Position numbers and translations under genes: made by a program. This document shows positions 34,399-42,884 of a stretch of DNA of 64,000 nucleotides, piece by piece. The DNA comes from Bdellovibrio bacteriovorus. Lineage in GTDB: Bacteria > Bdellovibrionota > Bdellovibrionia > Bdellovibrionales > Bdellovibrionaceae. Numbering within the stretch: position 1 is the stretch's first letter; each line of letters starts with the position of its first letter. The stretch spans positions 620,001 through 684,000 of the forward strand of contig NZ_CP020946.1 of assembly GCF_002208115.1 (NCBI RefSeq). The letters are read 5' to 3'. Under the pieces are notes generated by a model, which worked only from the letters and a program-made list of their open reading frames with translations, did no database searches and was not told the DNA's origin.

Positions 34399-35427
34399 TC
34401 AGTTGCCTTTTTCGAACTCAACAAAGATCACGAAGTCGCTCTCGCCGGAACGGAACTGGGGAGAGCGCAGGATCTTGTAAATATCAAAGCTCATCAACTG
34501 GTCTTCTTCCGGGCCCATGTTTGACACCGGAGGCATCACGCCAGACATGAAGAAACCAGTCTCGCCGCCGATTTCAAAAATCGCCGGGAAGGATTTGCGC
34601 TGAAGCTCAAACCCGCCGCCGGGAGCCGGCTCGCGCCAGTTTCTTTGGATTTCCAGGTTGCCGCGCAGGTTGTTGTTATCAAAGTCATTCAGCTCAAAGA
34701 ACGTGGTCAGGCCGATTTCAATGGCCGGATTTCTGCGGTCTTTCAAAGTGTAGGACCACTGCAGGGTTCTTGAGGCTGTCAGGGGGCGGTCTTCCTTGTG
34801 CAGAATCTTGATGTCCGGGCGGTTCATCACGTTCTTTTCAAAGTCCGGCAAAATCCCTGCAGAGTACTCGTTGAAATTCATGAACTGTCCGGTGGATCGG
34901 CTGGCGCCAAAAATGGTATTCAGGCGGCCGCGGGAAACTTCGGTGTAATAGACAATCAGGTGAGCCCCGGCTTTGGCAACGGCACGGCCCGTGCGATCCG
35001 TCAGTTCCGGAGCGGCGGCCGCTGCCACCGCAGTCACTGCGGCAGGTGTCGGCTCCACTTTATAAGCATCGATGGTGCCGTCTGCAGCTTCAGAAGATTG
35101 TGTTGCTTCCTCTGTTTCCTGATTGGCAAAGTTCGCGGTGTCCTCGGGTGGGGGGACATCCACGGGTCCGCCGGCAGAGTTGATCTGCACTGTGGATTTC
35201 AGATAGCTCACCCGGCGTTCCAGGTTCTGCTGGCCTTTTTTATAGAGAGTGATTCCGACACCGCCTGCAACAACGACCACCAAAGACAATTGAATCAGGG
35301 GATTGCCGAAAAAGCGTTTCCACGCCGGTGGAGTTGCGGGTTTAAAGCTTTCCATATCAACGCCACACTGCGCGCAGTATTTGTCTTTAGGTTGTTGAAA
35401 ACCACAGCGGGGGCAGTTGATAAGCAT
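34399..35427 (-). CDS. zinc-ribbon membrane protein, function unknown
   Basis: The N-terminus has a four-Cys zinc ribbon (INCPRCGF and YCAQCGVD), then one span at about 47-65 (PLIQLSLVVVVAGGVGITLY). The rest, about 280 residues, lies outside. It has a low-complexity Ala/Val/Glu/Pro region (about 95-135) followed by a folded beta-rich part. ATG 35427 has AAAAGGA seven bases before it; the frame is open from 35442. It leads the upp-hpt group. I do not recognise the extracellular part. Confidence 0.75.
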   Translation of the reverse strand: MLINCPRCGFQQPKDKYCAQCGVDMESFKPATPPAWKRFFGNPLIQLSLVVVVAGGVGITLYKKGQQNLERRVSYLKSTVQINSAGGPVDVPPPEDTANFANQETEEATQSSEAADGTIDAYKVEPTPAAVTAVAAAAAPELTDRTGRAVAKAGAHLIVYYTEVSRGRLNTIFGASRSTGQFMNFNEYSAGILPDFEKNVMNRPDIKILHKEDRPLTASRTLQWSYTLKDRRNPAIEIGLTTFFELNDFDNNNLRGNLEIQRNWREPAPGGGFELQRKSFPAIFEIGGETGFFMSGVMPPVSNMGPEEDQLMSFDIYKILRSPQFRSGESDFVIFVEFEKGN

Positions 35428-35480
35428 CGAAATCCTTTTCAATACGAAGAAGCCTTAAAAACAGGTTAAGGCAAAGCGAC

Positions 35481-35509
35481 TTGACGCTCAATAGAATAAT
35501 TCATACCTT
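35481..35509 (+). promoter_or_regulatory. possible promoter before rsmH
   Basis: TTGACG (35481-35486) and TACCTT (35504-35509) are 17 bases apart; the -10 is poor. The dcw cluster begins here without an mraZ gene upstream. Confidence 0.3.
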
Positions 35510-35552
35510 GAATCATCTAATAGCCCGAAAACTATAGCGAAAGCGCGCGCCC

Positions 35553-36539
35553 ATGAAGAAGTACAAGCCCAAATCCGGTGAACGAATTGAACGTCAGGAA
35601 GAAGTCATCCCGCCGAAGGTCGAGCTTCCCTTTGAATTCTCTCCTGAACACTATCCCGTTCTGCTTCAGGAAGTGCTGGCGGCGTTTTATCCTCTGCGAG
35701 ACAAAAAAGAACTGAGCTACTTCGACGGGACTTTTGGCCGGGGCGGTCACTACATGGCGCTGAAGTATGCTTACCCCCAGATGAAAGCCACGGTCATGGA
35801 CCAAGATCTGACTGCGATTGCCTACGCGCAAAGCCGCTTCCAGACTGAAGTCGAGAAGGGCCAGTTAAACGTAATCCATGGTAATTTCACGCAGTTTTCA
35901 GAACACAATCTAAATAACTTTGATATGATGCTCTTAGATCTAGGTGTGAGTTCTCCGCAATTGGACCAGGGAGAACGAGGCTTTAGTTTTTATAACGACG
36001 GCCCCCTGGATATGAGAATGAACCAGCAGCAGGGACTGACAGCTGAGGTGCTTATTAATACGGCTTCTGAGGATGAGCTCATTCGAATCTTCAAGGAATA
36101 CGGCGAGGTCTATCGCCCTTCCCGAGTCGTACGTGCGATCGTCAATGACCGCAAAACAAAAGCATTCCAGACAACAGGTGCCCTGGCAGGGCTGATTGAA
36201 CGCGTGGACGGATGGCAGGTCAAAGGCCATCACCCGGCCACGAAGTATTTCATGGCTTTGCGACTGGCGGTGAATTCCGAACTGGAAGTGGTGGCAGAGG
36301 CGATTCCGAAAATGATTCGCGCGCTGAATCCCGGCGGGCGACTGGCGGTGATCTCTTTCCACTCTCTGGAAGATCGTATCGTAAAAAATATTTTCCGTGA
36401 GTCCGAGGATTTAGGCCGCACGGTGACTAAGAAAGTAATTGTTCCCACTCAGGAAGAGTGTGACAGAAATTCTCGCTCACGCTCTGCGAAGCTGAGAATA
36501 TTCGAGAGGAGTGCTCAGGATGAGCTCACAAAACTTTAA
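35553..36539 (+). CDS. rsmH: 16S rRNA (cytosine1402-N4)-methyltransferase RsmH (MraW)
   Basis: RsmH methylates C1402 of 16S rRNA. It has the SAM site SYFDGTFGRGGHYMALK, the motif LDLGVSSPQLDQGERGFSF, DGPLDMRMN, and the C-terminal ISFHSLEDRIVKNIF. A basic N-tail of about 30 residues (KKYKPKSGERIERQEE) precedes the core. It is the first gene of the dcw cluster. Its stop overlaps ftsL by 20 bases. mraZ, which usually lies upstream, is not seen here. Confidence 0.96.
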   Translation: MKKYKPKSGERIERQEEVIPPKVELPFEFSPEHYPVLLQEVLAAFYPLRDKKELSYFDGTFGRGGHYMALKYAYPQMKATVMDQDLTAIAYAQSRFQTEVEKGQLNVIHGNFTQFSEHNLNNFDMMLLDLGVSSPQLDQGERGFSFYNDGPLDMRMNQQQGLTAEVLINTASEDELIRIFKEYGEVYRPSRVVRAIVNDRKTKAFQTTGALAGLIERVDGWQVKGHHPATKYFMALRLAVNSELEVVAEAIPKMIRALNPGGRLAVISFHSLEDRIVKNIFRESEDLGRTVTKKVIVPTQEECDRNSRSRSAKLRIFERSAQDELTKL

Positions 36540-36855
36540 GCAGCTAAAACCTTTCTTCAGTATTCTTATTGTCATCTTTACTTTGTTTTCAATCGTGTTC
36601 CTGCAGATGGAAGAACGCCGTATGGGTTACAGCGTTCTGAAGCTGACCCGTGAACACAAAAAAGTCTGGGAAGAAAAACGCACCAAGGAAATCTCTTTGG
36701 CAAAAATCACTCGTCCCCAGCTTTTGGATTCCGTGGCTCAGCAAAAATTCACTCTTAAAAAGGTTCAGGCCAATCAGATCATTCATCTGACCGGCCCGCT
36801 GGCTTCTGAGATGAACACTGTGGCTGAAAAAGGCATCGCAAAAAAGGATCTGTAA
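36520..36855 (+). CDS. ftsL: cell division protein FtsL
   Basis: A small bitopic division protein that, with FtsB and FtsQ, activates septal wall synthesis. The 111-residue chain has a short cytoplasmic tail, one span (about 14-33, PFFSILIVIFTLFSIVFLQM) and a periplasmic helix with coiled-coil spacing. Sequence identity in this family is low, so the call rests on size, topology and position between rsmH and ftsI. ATG 36520 has GAGGAG upstream and overlaps rsmH. Confidence 0.85.
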   Translation: MSSQNFKQLKPFFSILIVIFTLFSIVFLQMEERRMGYSVLKLTREHKKVWEEKRTKEISLAKITRPQLLDSVAQQKFTLKKVQANQIIHLTGPLASEMNTVAEKGIAKKDL

Positions 36856-36856
36856 G

Positions 36857-38839
36857 TTGAAATCACGTATTGTTGTCATCTTCGTCGGAATTCTAGTGTT
36901 GTGGTCCGCTTTGGCGATGCGCGCAGCCTATCTTCAATTTCTTCCCAACGACCGCTTGAATGCTTTGCAAAACCGTCAATTCCAAACGAAGGTTTCTTTG
37001 CCCGCGCGCCGTGGGGCGATTGTCGACAGCAATGGCCGTGACCTTGCCATGTCGGCGGCGGCTTACTCTTTGTATGCCGATCCAAAGCTTTTGGAAAACC
37101 GCAAACAGGTGGCGAGGAAGCTGGCAAAGGTTCTGAATCAATCGCCTGAATCCGTTTACGCAAAGATCAAGGACGGCAACCGCCGCTTCGTTTGGATTCA
37201 GCGCATGCTGGAACAAGACAAAGCTGACGAAATCAAATCCTGGGACATCCGCGGTCTTTCCTTTGTGGAAGAATGGCGCCGTGTTTATCCAAATGAAACT
37301 TTGCTGGCACAAACCCTGGGTTTCCTGGGCAGTGAAGGGCAGGGACTTGAAGGTCTTGAGCTGGGTTACAACCAGGCTCTGACCGGGAATAAAAAGAAAG
37401 TTCTGGTAAAGCGTGATGCTCGTGGCCGCCCGCTGATCAACGACGGTTTGATGTTCATTGAAAATCCGGAAGGGACTGAGCTGAAGCTGACTGTGGATTC
37501 TGATTTGCAGTACCGCCTTGAAAGTGAACTGGCGAACGCGGTTTCCCAGTTTGAAGCGGATCATGCAGTGGGTGTGATTCTGGATGCGAAGACTTCCAAA
37601 ATTCTGGCGTTGGCATCTGCCCCGACATTTGATGTGAACAAAGCTGCCAAGGCGCCGTCTGAATATCGCCGTAATAAAATCGTCACCGACGCATTTGAGC
37701 CCGGGTCCACGATGAAAGCTTTTGTGATCGCCGCAGCTTTGCGTGATGGTCTGATTCAGCCCAACACCAAGTTCTATTGTGAAAAAGGCAGCTTCAGAGT
37801 CGGCGACCGCATCATCAAAGAAGCCGAAACCAGAGAGAAGTTCGAGGACCTGACTGTTTCTGAGATCCTGGCAGTGTCTTCCAACGTCGGTACCACCAAG
37901 ATCGCTTTCAAAATGGGTCAAGAGCGTTTGCGCCAGGGCCTGCTTGATTTCGGATTCGGTCAGCGCTTGGGTGTGGATCTGCCGGGTGAAGCCCGCGGAA
38001 TGGTGCAGGGGCTTCCTTGGAGACAGCATTTGCTTTCCAATATCTCTTTCGGTCACGGGATTTCCACGACACCGTTGCAGATTGCCAATGCCTTTGCGGC
38101 GATTGCCAACGGTGGTGTTCTGAATACTCCGTACATTGTACAAAGCATGCGTGATGCGGAAACCGGCGAGCTGGTTGAAGTTCAGCCAAAACCCATCCGC
38201 CGCATTCTTTCCCCCGAACAAGCCGCACAAATGCGCGCGATGTTGGTGGGAGTGACCACCAAAGGTGGTACTGGTGGTAACGCCCGCGTCGATGGTTTCA
38301 TGGTGGCGGGTAAAACCGGGACAGCTCAAAAAGTAAATCCGAACGGGCGTGGCTACCTGCGTGGCGCCTATATCTCCAGCTTTGGCGGATTCATCCCAGC
38401 CAACGATCCGAAGTTCGTGATCTATGTGGCGGTGGATTCCCCGCGCAAATCCTATTACGCGGCCACAGTGGCAGCTCCAGTGTTTTCTCGAATTGCCTCT
38501 TATGCTGTTCGCAAAGAAGGCATTGCTCCATTGCAGTTGGCTGAAGAATCCACAGTGAATCCAAAAGTTCGCCGAGTGGCTTCTGAACCAAAAGCCGTCA
38601 AGAAAGCCGAAGCTCCAAGAGCGATCCTGACTGCGACTGAACTGGATAAGGTCACGAACGTTGAAACCGGTGACACCGTTCCCAACCTGATGAATCTGAC
38701 CACGCGCGAAGTTCTTCGCAAAGTCAGCGGTCAGGATCTGAAAGTGAAATTCGTAGGGCAGGGCACCGTCAGCGAAGTCTTCCCAACCGCCGGCTCCCAA
38801 GTCCCCGAAAGCAAAGAAATCACCGTCATCATGAAATAG
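36857..38839 (+). CDS. ftsI: septal transpeptidase FtsI (PBP3) with PASTA domain
   Basis: FtsI cross-links septal peptidoglycan. It has an N-terminal span, a PBP-dimer domain (LPARRGAIVDSNGRDLA) and a transpeptidase domain with S284-T-M-K287 (EPGSTMKAF), S-S-N (VSSNVGTTK) and K-T-G (VAGKTGTAQK). The last 55 residues (DTVPNLMNLTTREVLRKV to the end) form one PASTA domain, common in Gram-positive PBPs but absent from E. coli FtsI. Start is TTG 36857 after AAGGAT. A near-perfect long hairpin follows its stop by one base. Confidence 0.95.
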   Translation: MKSRIVVIFVGILVLWSALAMRAAYLQFLPNDRLNALQNRQFQTKVSLPARRGAIVDSNGRDLAMSAAAYSLYADPKLLENRKQVARKLAKVLNQSPESVYAKIKDGNRRFVWIQRMLEQDKADEIKSWDIRGLSFVEEWRRVYPNETLLAQTLGFLGSEGQGLEGLELGYNQALTGNKKKVLVKRDARGRPLINDGLMFIENPEGTELKLTVDSDLQYRLESELANAVSQFEADHAVGVILDAKTSKILALASAPTFDVNKAAKAPSEYRRNKIVTDAFEPGSTMKAFVIAAALRDGLIQPNTKFYCEKGSFRVGDRIIKEAETREKFEDLTVSEILAVSSNVGTTKIAFKMGQERLRQGLLDFGFGQRLGVDLPGEARGMVQGLPWRQHLLSNISFGHGISTTPLQIANAFAAIANGGVLNTPYIVQSMRDAETGELVEVQPKPIRRILSPEQAAQMRAMLVGVTTKGGTGGNARVDGFMVAGKTGTAQKVNPNGRGYLRGAYISSFGGFIPANDPKFVIYVAVDSPRKSYYAATVAAPVFSRIASYAVRKEGIAPLQLAEESTVNPKVRRVASEPKAVKKAEAPRAILTATELDKVTNVETGDTVPNLMNLTTREVLRKVSGQDLKVKFVGQGTVSEVFPTAGSQVPESKEITVIMK

Positions 38840-38841
38840 CC

Positions 38842-38916
38842 AAAAGGTACCTGCTTACTTTTGCAGAAGCATTGCGCCAGATGCGCCGCTTCGGAAAAAG
38901 TAAGCAGGTACCTTTT
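38842..38916. terminator. long hairpin between ftsI and the beta-lactamase gene
   Basis: A perfect 21-bp inverted repeat: arms at 38842-38862 and 38896-38916, built on AAAAGGTACCTGCTTAC. The 33-base inside also pairs (GAAGC/GCTTC, GCGC/GCGC). It begins one base after the ftsI stop and ends right before the stop of the converging beta-lactamase gene. It probably terminates both transcripts. Confidence 0.8.
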
Positions 38917-39771
38917 TTACCAGAGGTTTTCCTCTTTGAGCAGATTGATGGTCAGTTGTTTGGCGAGGCGGCTGCCGAATTCGGCGTTTTCCACGTCCAC
39001 GGTGTCGATGTAGTTTGTTGCAAAAACATACTGGCGATCAGGTGTTTTGATGAATCCCACGAACCAGCCGATGCGGCGTTTTTGAGCTTCATCCGTATAG
39101 CCCGATCCGGTTTTTCCGCTGAACTCATAACCCTTCGGGGTCTTTTCCAGGAACATGATTTTCTTGGTCAGTTCCTGCGAGCGTTTGGTCGCCGGCAATT
39201 TATCGTACAAAAGTTTTTTCAGGAAGTCGGTCTGTTCAAATCCTGAAATGCGCAAAGAGAAGCCTTTTTCATCCGGGGTGAAAGAGGCTGGCGTCAGCCA
39301 CGCGGTTTTGATGCCGCCGGAAATATCCTGATTGCCGTAATCAAACTTGCGCAGATACGTTTGCAGCTTTTGAAAACCCATCTTGCCGGTCAATACCTGG
39401 GAATACCACACAGTGGAGTTTTTCATCCATGAAGCGGCCGTCTGATCTTTGTTCCACTCGGGGATGGAGTGCTTTTTGCCGTTCCATTTGAATTTCGTGC
39501 TTTCATTTTTCAGAATGCCGGAATCAAAGCCCATCACTGCCAAGGGAACCTTGAAAGTCGAACACGCCGGACGCTGCACCTGACAGTTTTCCTCATTGAT
39601 GGATTTCTGAATCTGGCCGGTTTGGGCATCAATCAGCAAAAAACAGACGGCCTTGTCCGGGTAAGGATCCGCTGCGACTGGCGCGGCTTCCTTGGCTGGA
39701 GCCTCTTTCGGGGCAGGGGAGGAACAACCCAGCAGCAGGGCAGGAATCGTTAGAAATGAGAGTGCCTTCAT
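38917..39771 (-). CDS. class D (OXA-type) beta-lactamase lipoprotein
   Basis: A 284-residue lipoprotein (MKALSFLTIPALLLGC) with the class D motifs: S-T-F-K (ACSTFKVPLAV), S-x-V as STV in NSTVWYSQ, Y-G-N (FDYGNQDISGG), and K-T-G (FSGKTGSGY). Class D enzymes hydrolyse beta-lactams by a carbamylated Lys, and this one has the STFK Lys. ATG 39771 with GGAG upstream starts the lipoprotein signal; the frame is open upstream to 40122. It lies inside the dcw cluster between ftsI and recQ, on the opposite strand. Lipidation and a chromosomal place next to ftsI suggest an intrinsic role. Confidence 0.93.
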   Translation of the reverse strand: MKALSFLTIPALLLGCSSPAPKEAPAKEAAPVAADPYPDKAVCFLLIDAQTGQIQKSINEENCQVQRPACSTFKVPLAVMGFDSGILKNESTKFKWNGKKHSIPEWNKDQTAASWMKNSTVWYSQVLTGKMGFQKLQTYLRKFDYGNQDISGGIKTAWLTPASFTPDEKGFSLRISGFEQTDFLKKLLYDKLPATKRSQELTKKIMFLEKTPKGYEFSGKTGSGYTDEAQKRRIGWFVGFIKTPDRQYVFATNYIDTVDVENAEFGSRLAKQLTINLLKEENLW

Positions 39772-39964
39772 AAAAACTCCTTCGGATTTATAGGTTCGCA
39801 TAAATTGCGGGGCAGGTCTTGCAAAATTTTTCCGACTGGAATTCGGAAACCACCGGGAACTTCCGAAGGATTCAGGGCACTTAGGGCCTCGCCTTGTTCT
39901 TGCTGCCTGTTTGCGCGGCAGCACAAGAAGCCGTGCAATCTTGTTGAAATCAAGGGGTGTTTGA

Positions 39965-41557
39965 ATGAAAGTGTCGTTTATGGAAATCGCCGTCCGTCCG
40001 CAGGAAAACCAGCTCAAAAAATACTTCAATCTTTCCGGTTTCCGACGCGGGCAAAAAGAGATCATCGATTCGGTGATGGGCGGCCGGGATGTTCTGGCCG
40101 TTCTGCCGACCGGTGGTGGCAAATCCCTGTGCTATCAGTATCCGGCGGTTGCCACACAAAAGCTTGTCATCGTTATTTCCCCGCTGATTGCTTTGATGAA
40201 GGATCAGGTGGCTTCTTTGCGCCGTTATGGCATTCCGGCGGGCGCCCTGCACTCCGGACAAAGTGATGACGACAAACGTGAGGTCTTCGCCGACATCAAC
40301 AAGGGCGGCGCCTTCGTGTTGTATCTTTCCCCGGAGCGCGCTCAGAAAGAGGGCTTCCATCGCTGGGTGCAAAACCGTCAGGTCGGCCTTTTTGCGATTG
40401 ATGAAGCTCACTGCGTGTCCCAGTGGGGGCATGACTTCCGTGAAGAATATGCGCAGCTCAATGTTTTGAAAAAGCTGTGCCCGGATGTTCCCGTGCTGGC
40501 ACTGACCGCGTCGGCGACACCGACCGTCTTGGATGATATTTCCAAGCATCTGAAGCTGCAAAAGCCCGAGCGCATGGTTCACGGATTCTACCGTTCCAAC
40601 CTGTACTATCAAGTGGAGCTGTGTGAAGACGAAGACGCCAAGCTTCTGCTGCTGCTTCAAAGTATCAAACAAACCCCTCAAGGGCGCATTATCGTTTACT
40701 GTGGGACTCGCAAGGTCACTGAAAGCATTGCGGCTTTCCTGCAAAAGAAGTTCGGTAAAACTGTGGGCTACTATCATGCCGGTCTGACTTCCGAAACTCG
40801 CACCAGCACCCAGGAAGCTTACGCCAAAGGGGAGCTGCGCATTCTGGTGGCGACCAATGCCTTCGGTATGGGTATCGATCAGCCGGATGTGCGTCTGGTG
40901 GTGCATTTCCAGATTCCTGCCAATATCGATGCTCTTTATCAGGAAATGGGACGTGCGGGCCGTGACGGCGAGCATTCGACCTGCCTGACTTTGTATTCGA
41001 AGAAAGACAAGGGTCTTCAGTCCTTCTTCATTCACAGCTCGGAAGCACCGGATGAAATCAAAGACGCGCGCTGGAGAAATCTGGACGCCCTGGTGAACTA
41101 TTCCGAAGGTGGAGAGTGTCGTCACGCCGAGATTCTTACTTACTACAAAGACTCCCAGCGCATCGAGCGCTGTGGGCACTGTGACAGTTGTGATCCGAAA
41201 TCAAGTCGTCGCATCCAGAAGTCTGTGACTCCGCTGGCGAAGATGGATCAGGTTGTCACCAAACTGAAAAAGGCCTCCAGCAAATCCAAAAAAATCACCA
41301 ACACCGACGATATCGTGCTGGATGAGATTCAGGAAAAACGTATGGAGCTTCTGAAGCGCTGGAGACGTGAAAAGGCGAAAGAGCTGGATGTGCCAGCCTT
41401 CGTGGTCTTCGGTGATTTGACCCTGCGCCAACTGGCGGTGAAAAACCCACGCACTCTTGATGAGATGAAAAACATCTATGGCATCGGGGATTCCAAGCTG
41501 GAAAAGTTCGGATGGGATATTCTGGCGGAACTGGGTGATCCTACACGCCGCCTTTAG
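39965..41557 (+). CDS. recQ: ATP-dependent DNA helicase RecQ
   Basis: RecQ unwinds DNA 3'-5' in recombination and repair. Motifs: the aromatic-rich entry FRRGQKEIIDSVM, Walker A LPTGGGKSLCYQ, DEAHCVSQWGHDFR, TASATPTV, the QxxGRxGRDG motif VI (YQEMGRAGRDG), a zinc-binding four-Cys set (ECRHAEILTYY, RCGHCDSC), then a basic linker and a C-terminal HRDC domain (LRQLAVKNPRTLDEMKNIYGIG). Length 530 is slightly shorter than E. coli RecQ because the winged helix is reduced. It is the only plus-strand non-wall gene between ftsI and murE. Confidence 0.95.
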   Translation: MKVSFMEIAVRPQENQLKKYFNLSGFRRGQKEIIDSVMGGRDVLAVLPTGGGKSLCYQYPAVATQKLVIVISPLIALMKDQVASLRRYGIPAGALHSGQSDDDKREVFADINKGGAFVLYLSPERAQKEGFHRWVQNRQVGLFAIDEAHCVSQWGHDFREEYAQLNVLKKLCPDVPVLALTASATPTVLDDISKHLKLQKPERMVHGFYRSNLYYQVELCEDEDAKLLLLLQSIKQTPQGRIIVYCGTRKVTESIAAFLQKKFGKTVGYYHAGLTSETRTSTQEAYAKGELRILVATNAFGMGIDQPDVRLVVHFQIPANIDALYQEMGRAGRDGEHSTCLTLYSKKDKGLQSFFIHSSEAPDEIKDARWRNLDALVNYSEGGECRHAEILTYYKDSQRIERCGHCDSCDPKSSRRIQKSVTPLAKMDQVVTKLKKASSKSKKITNTDDIVLDEIQEKRMELLKRWRREKAKELDVPAFVVFGDLTLRQLAVKNPRTLDEMKNIYGIGDSKLEKFGWDILAELGDPTRRL

Positions 41558-41563
41558 TGGCGG

Positions 41564-42319
41564 CTAAAGCCCCTTATCAGCTTCAAACTGAGTCAGAACC
41601 ACATCCTGGCTTGTAATGCCGATATAGGTCGGCGAAATCATCCAGGAACCGCTGTTGAAATACCTTCCTTGGGGCAGATCAATGGTGCCGGGATGGTGAG
41701 TGTGACCAAAGATGATGGCATCAAAGCCGCGGGAGCAGATTTCTTCAGCCGCGATCACAAAGTCCGGATGTTCCCCGGGCAGGCATGGAACTTCGCTGCT
41801 GCCGCGGAAGCGCCGGCGCAGACGGGACTTTATTTCTTCAAACTTAATCCAGGCTTTATAAATTCGCGGGCTGACCATCAGGGCAAAACCACCCAGCCAG
41901 GTCAGGAACTCATACAGATCGGGGCGTTTCACAAAGAACGGGTCGTACAAGTGGCCGTGCTCGATGCGAATGCGCTGCTTGCCACACTGAACATTTAAAA
42001 ATGGCGCCAGGGTTAACGGGCCCCAGTCCTCCAGAAAGTTTTCAAGGACGATGTCGTGGTTTCCGACGACGTAAAACACGCGATTTCCAGCTTTGGTGAT
42101 GGCTTTGACGGCGCGAAACACCTCGGGCACATCTTCCGCCATTTTACGGAAAGACACTTGCGCGATTTCCAGACCGTCGCCATTGATGCAGACGTCGTAT
42201 TTGTTTTCCGCCGCCCAGTACAGAAATTCAATCAGGGATTTCTTTGCCTCAGAAAAAGGATTCCCCAGATGCAGATCTGAAATGACCACCATTTTCTCTG
42301 TGGTGACATCAATAATCAT
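41564..42319 (-). CDS. LpxH-like metallophosphoesterase
   Basis: A calcineurin-type phosphoesterase. Metal-binding motifs are ISDLHLGNP (D-x-H), CINGDGLE (G-D), VVGNHDI (G-N-H-D), IEHGHLYDP and FGHTHHPG (G-H-x-H). The family layout resembles LpxH, which cleaves UDP-diacylglucosamine in lipid A synthesis, but other phosphoesterases of this type exist. The start overlaps the end of the cyclic-nucleotide-domain gene by four bases. The stop lies seven bases past the recQ stop. Confidence 0.85.
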   Translation of the reverse strand: MIIDVTTEKMVVISDLHLGNPFSEAKKSLIEFLYWAAENKYDVCINGDGLEIAQVSFRKMAEDVPEVFRAVKAITKAGNRVFYVVGNHDIVLENFLEDWGPLTLAPFLNVQCGKQRIRIEHGHLYDPFFVKRPDLYEFLTWLGGFALMVSPRIYKAWIKFEEIKSRLRRRFRGSSEVPCLPGEHPDFVIAAEEICSRGFDAIIFGHTHHPGTIDLPQGRYFNSGSWMISPTYIGITSQDVVLTQFEADKGL

Positions 42320-42762
42320 AAAACGGATTCCGTAATGTCTTGCAGATCATCTTTGGAAAGCTGCTCAGCCGCCATCAATGTGATCAACTTTTCATTGGTC
42401 TGACGAATGCGTCCGCTCAGTTGCTTCATCAGCTCAAAGGCAAAAGTTGGATCGCGGCGGATCTTCAGCAGAAAACTTCCCGGATCAAACATCAGCAATG
42501 TCGTTTCACCCACAGCCTGAGCAGAAGCGGATCTTGGCAGGGATTCCAGCAAAGACATTTCACCCACCATGCTGCCACGGTCGATGCGACTTAAAATCAT
42601 GGTGCGGCCTTCGACTCTTTTAAAGACTTCGATGGCGCCTTTTTGTACGATATACATCTCGCGGCTCAGATCCCCTTCACGGAAGAGGACGTCACCATCG
42701 GACAGTTTAACGATCTGCTGATCGACGAATTTTTTGCCCTTGGAAGCTTTTGAATTGAACAT
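42316..42762 (-). CDS. cyclic-nucleotide-binding-domain protein
   Basis: A 148-residue single-domain protein of the CRP/cNMP-binding fold. The phosphate-binding cassette is GSMVGEMSLLESLPRSASAQA, close to the family form. There is no DNA-binding helix-turn-helix; after the cassette come two helices and a short tail. It may therefore sense a nucleotide and act on the partner protein, here perhaps the metallophosphoesterase whose gene overlaps it. ATG 42762 is chosen because the fold begins just after it; no good ribosome site is visible. Confidence 0.85.
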   Translation of the reverse strand: MFNSKASKGKKFVDQQIVKLSDGDVLFREGDLSREMYIVQKGAIEVFKRVEGRTMILSRIDRGSMVGEMSLLESLPRSASAQAVGETTLLMFDPGSFLLKIRRDPTFAFELMKQLSGRIRQTNEKLITLMAAEQLSKDDLQDITESVL

Positions 42763-42884
42763 AGGTGGATAGATTATCAAGGATTTTTGACCATTCCACC
42801 GGGCATGAATCGGTCTGGTCGAAGGTACCGCGAGCAAGTGCAGACAGTGGGGCCGCAATGGGCCCTTCGTCTGTGAAAAGAAAC

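Noticed and set aside
36893-38800. 635-residue minus-strand frame opposite ftsI
   Set aside because: Low-complexity composition typical of an antisense shadow; FtsI is intact and conserved on the plus strand.
39950-41179. 409-residue minus-strand frame opposite recQ
   Set aside because: RecQ is complete on the plus strand and this frame has no recognisable domain.
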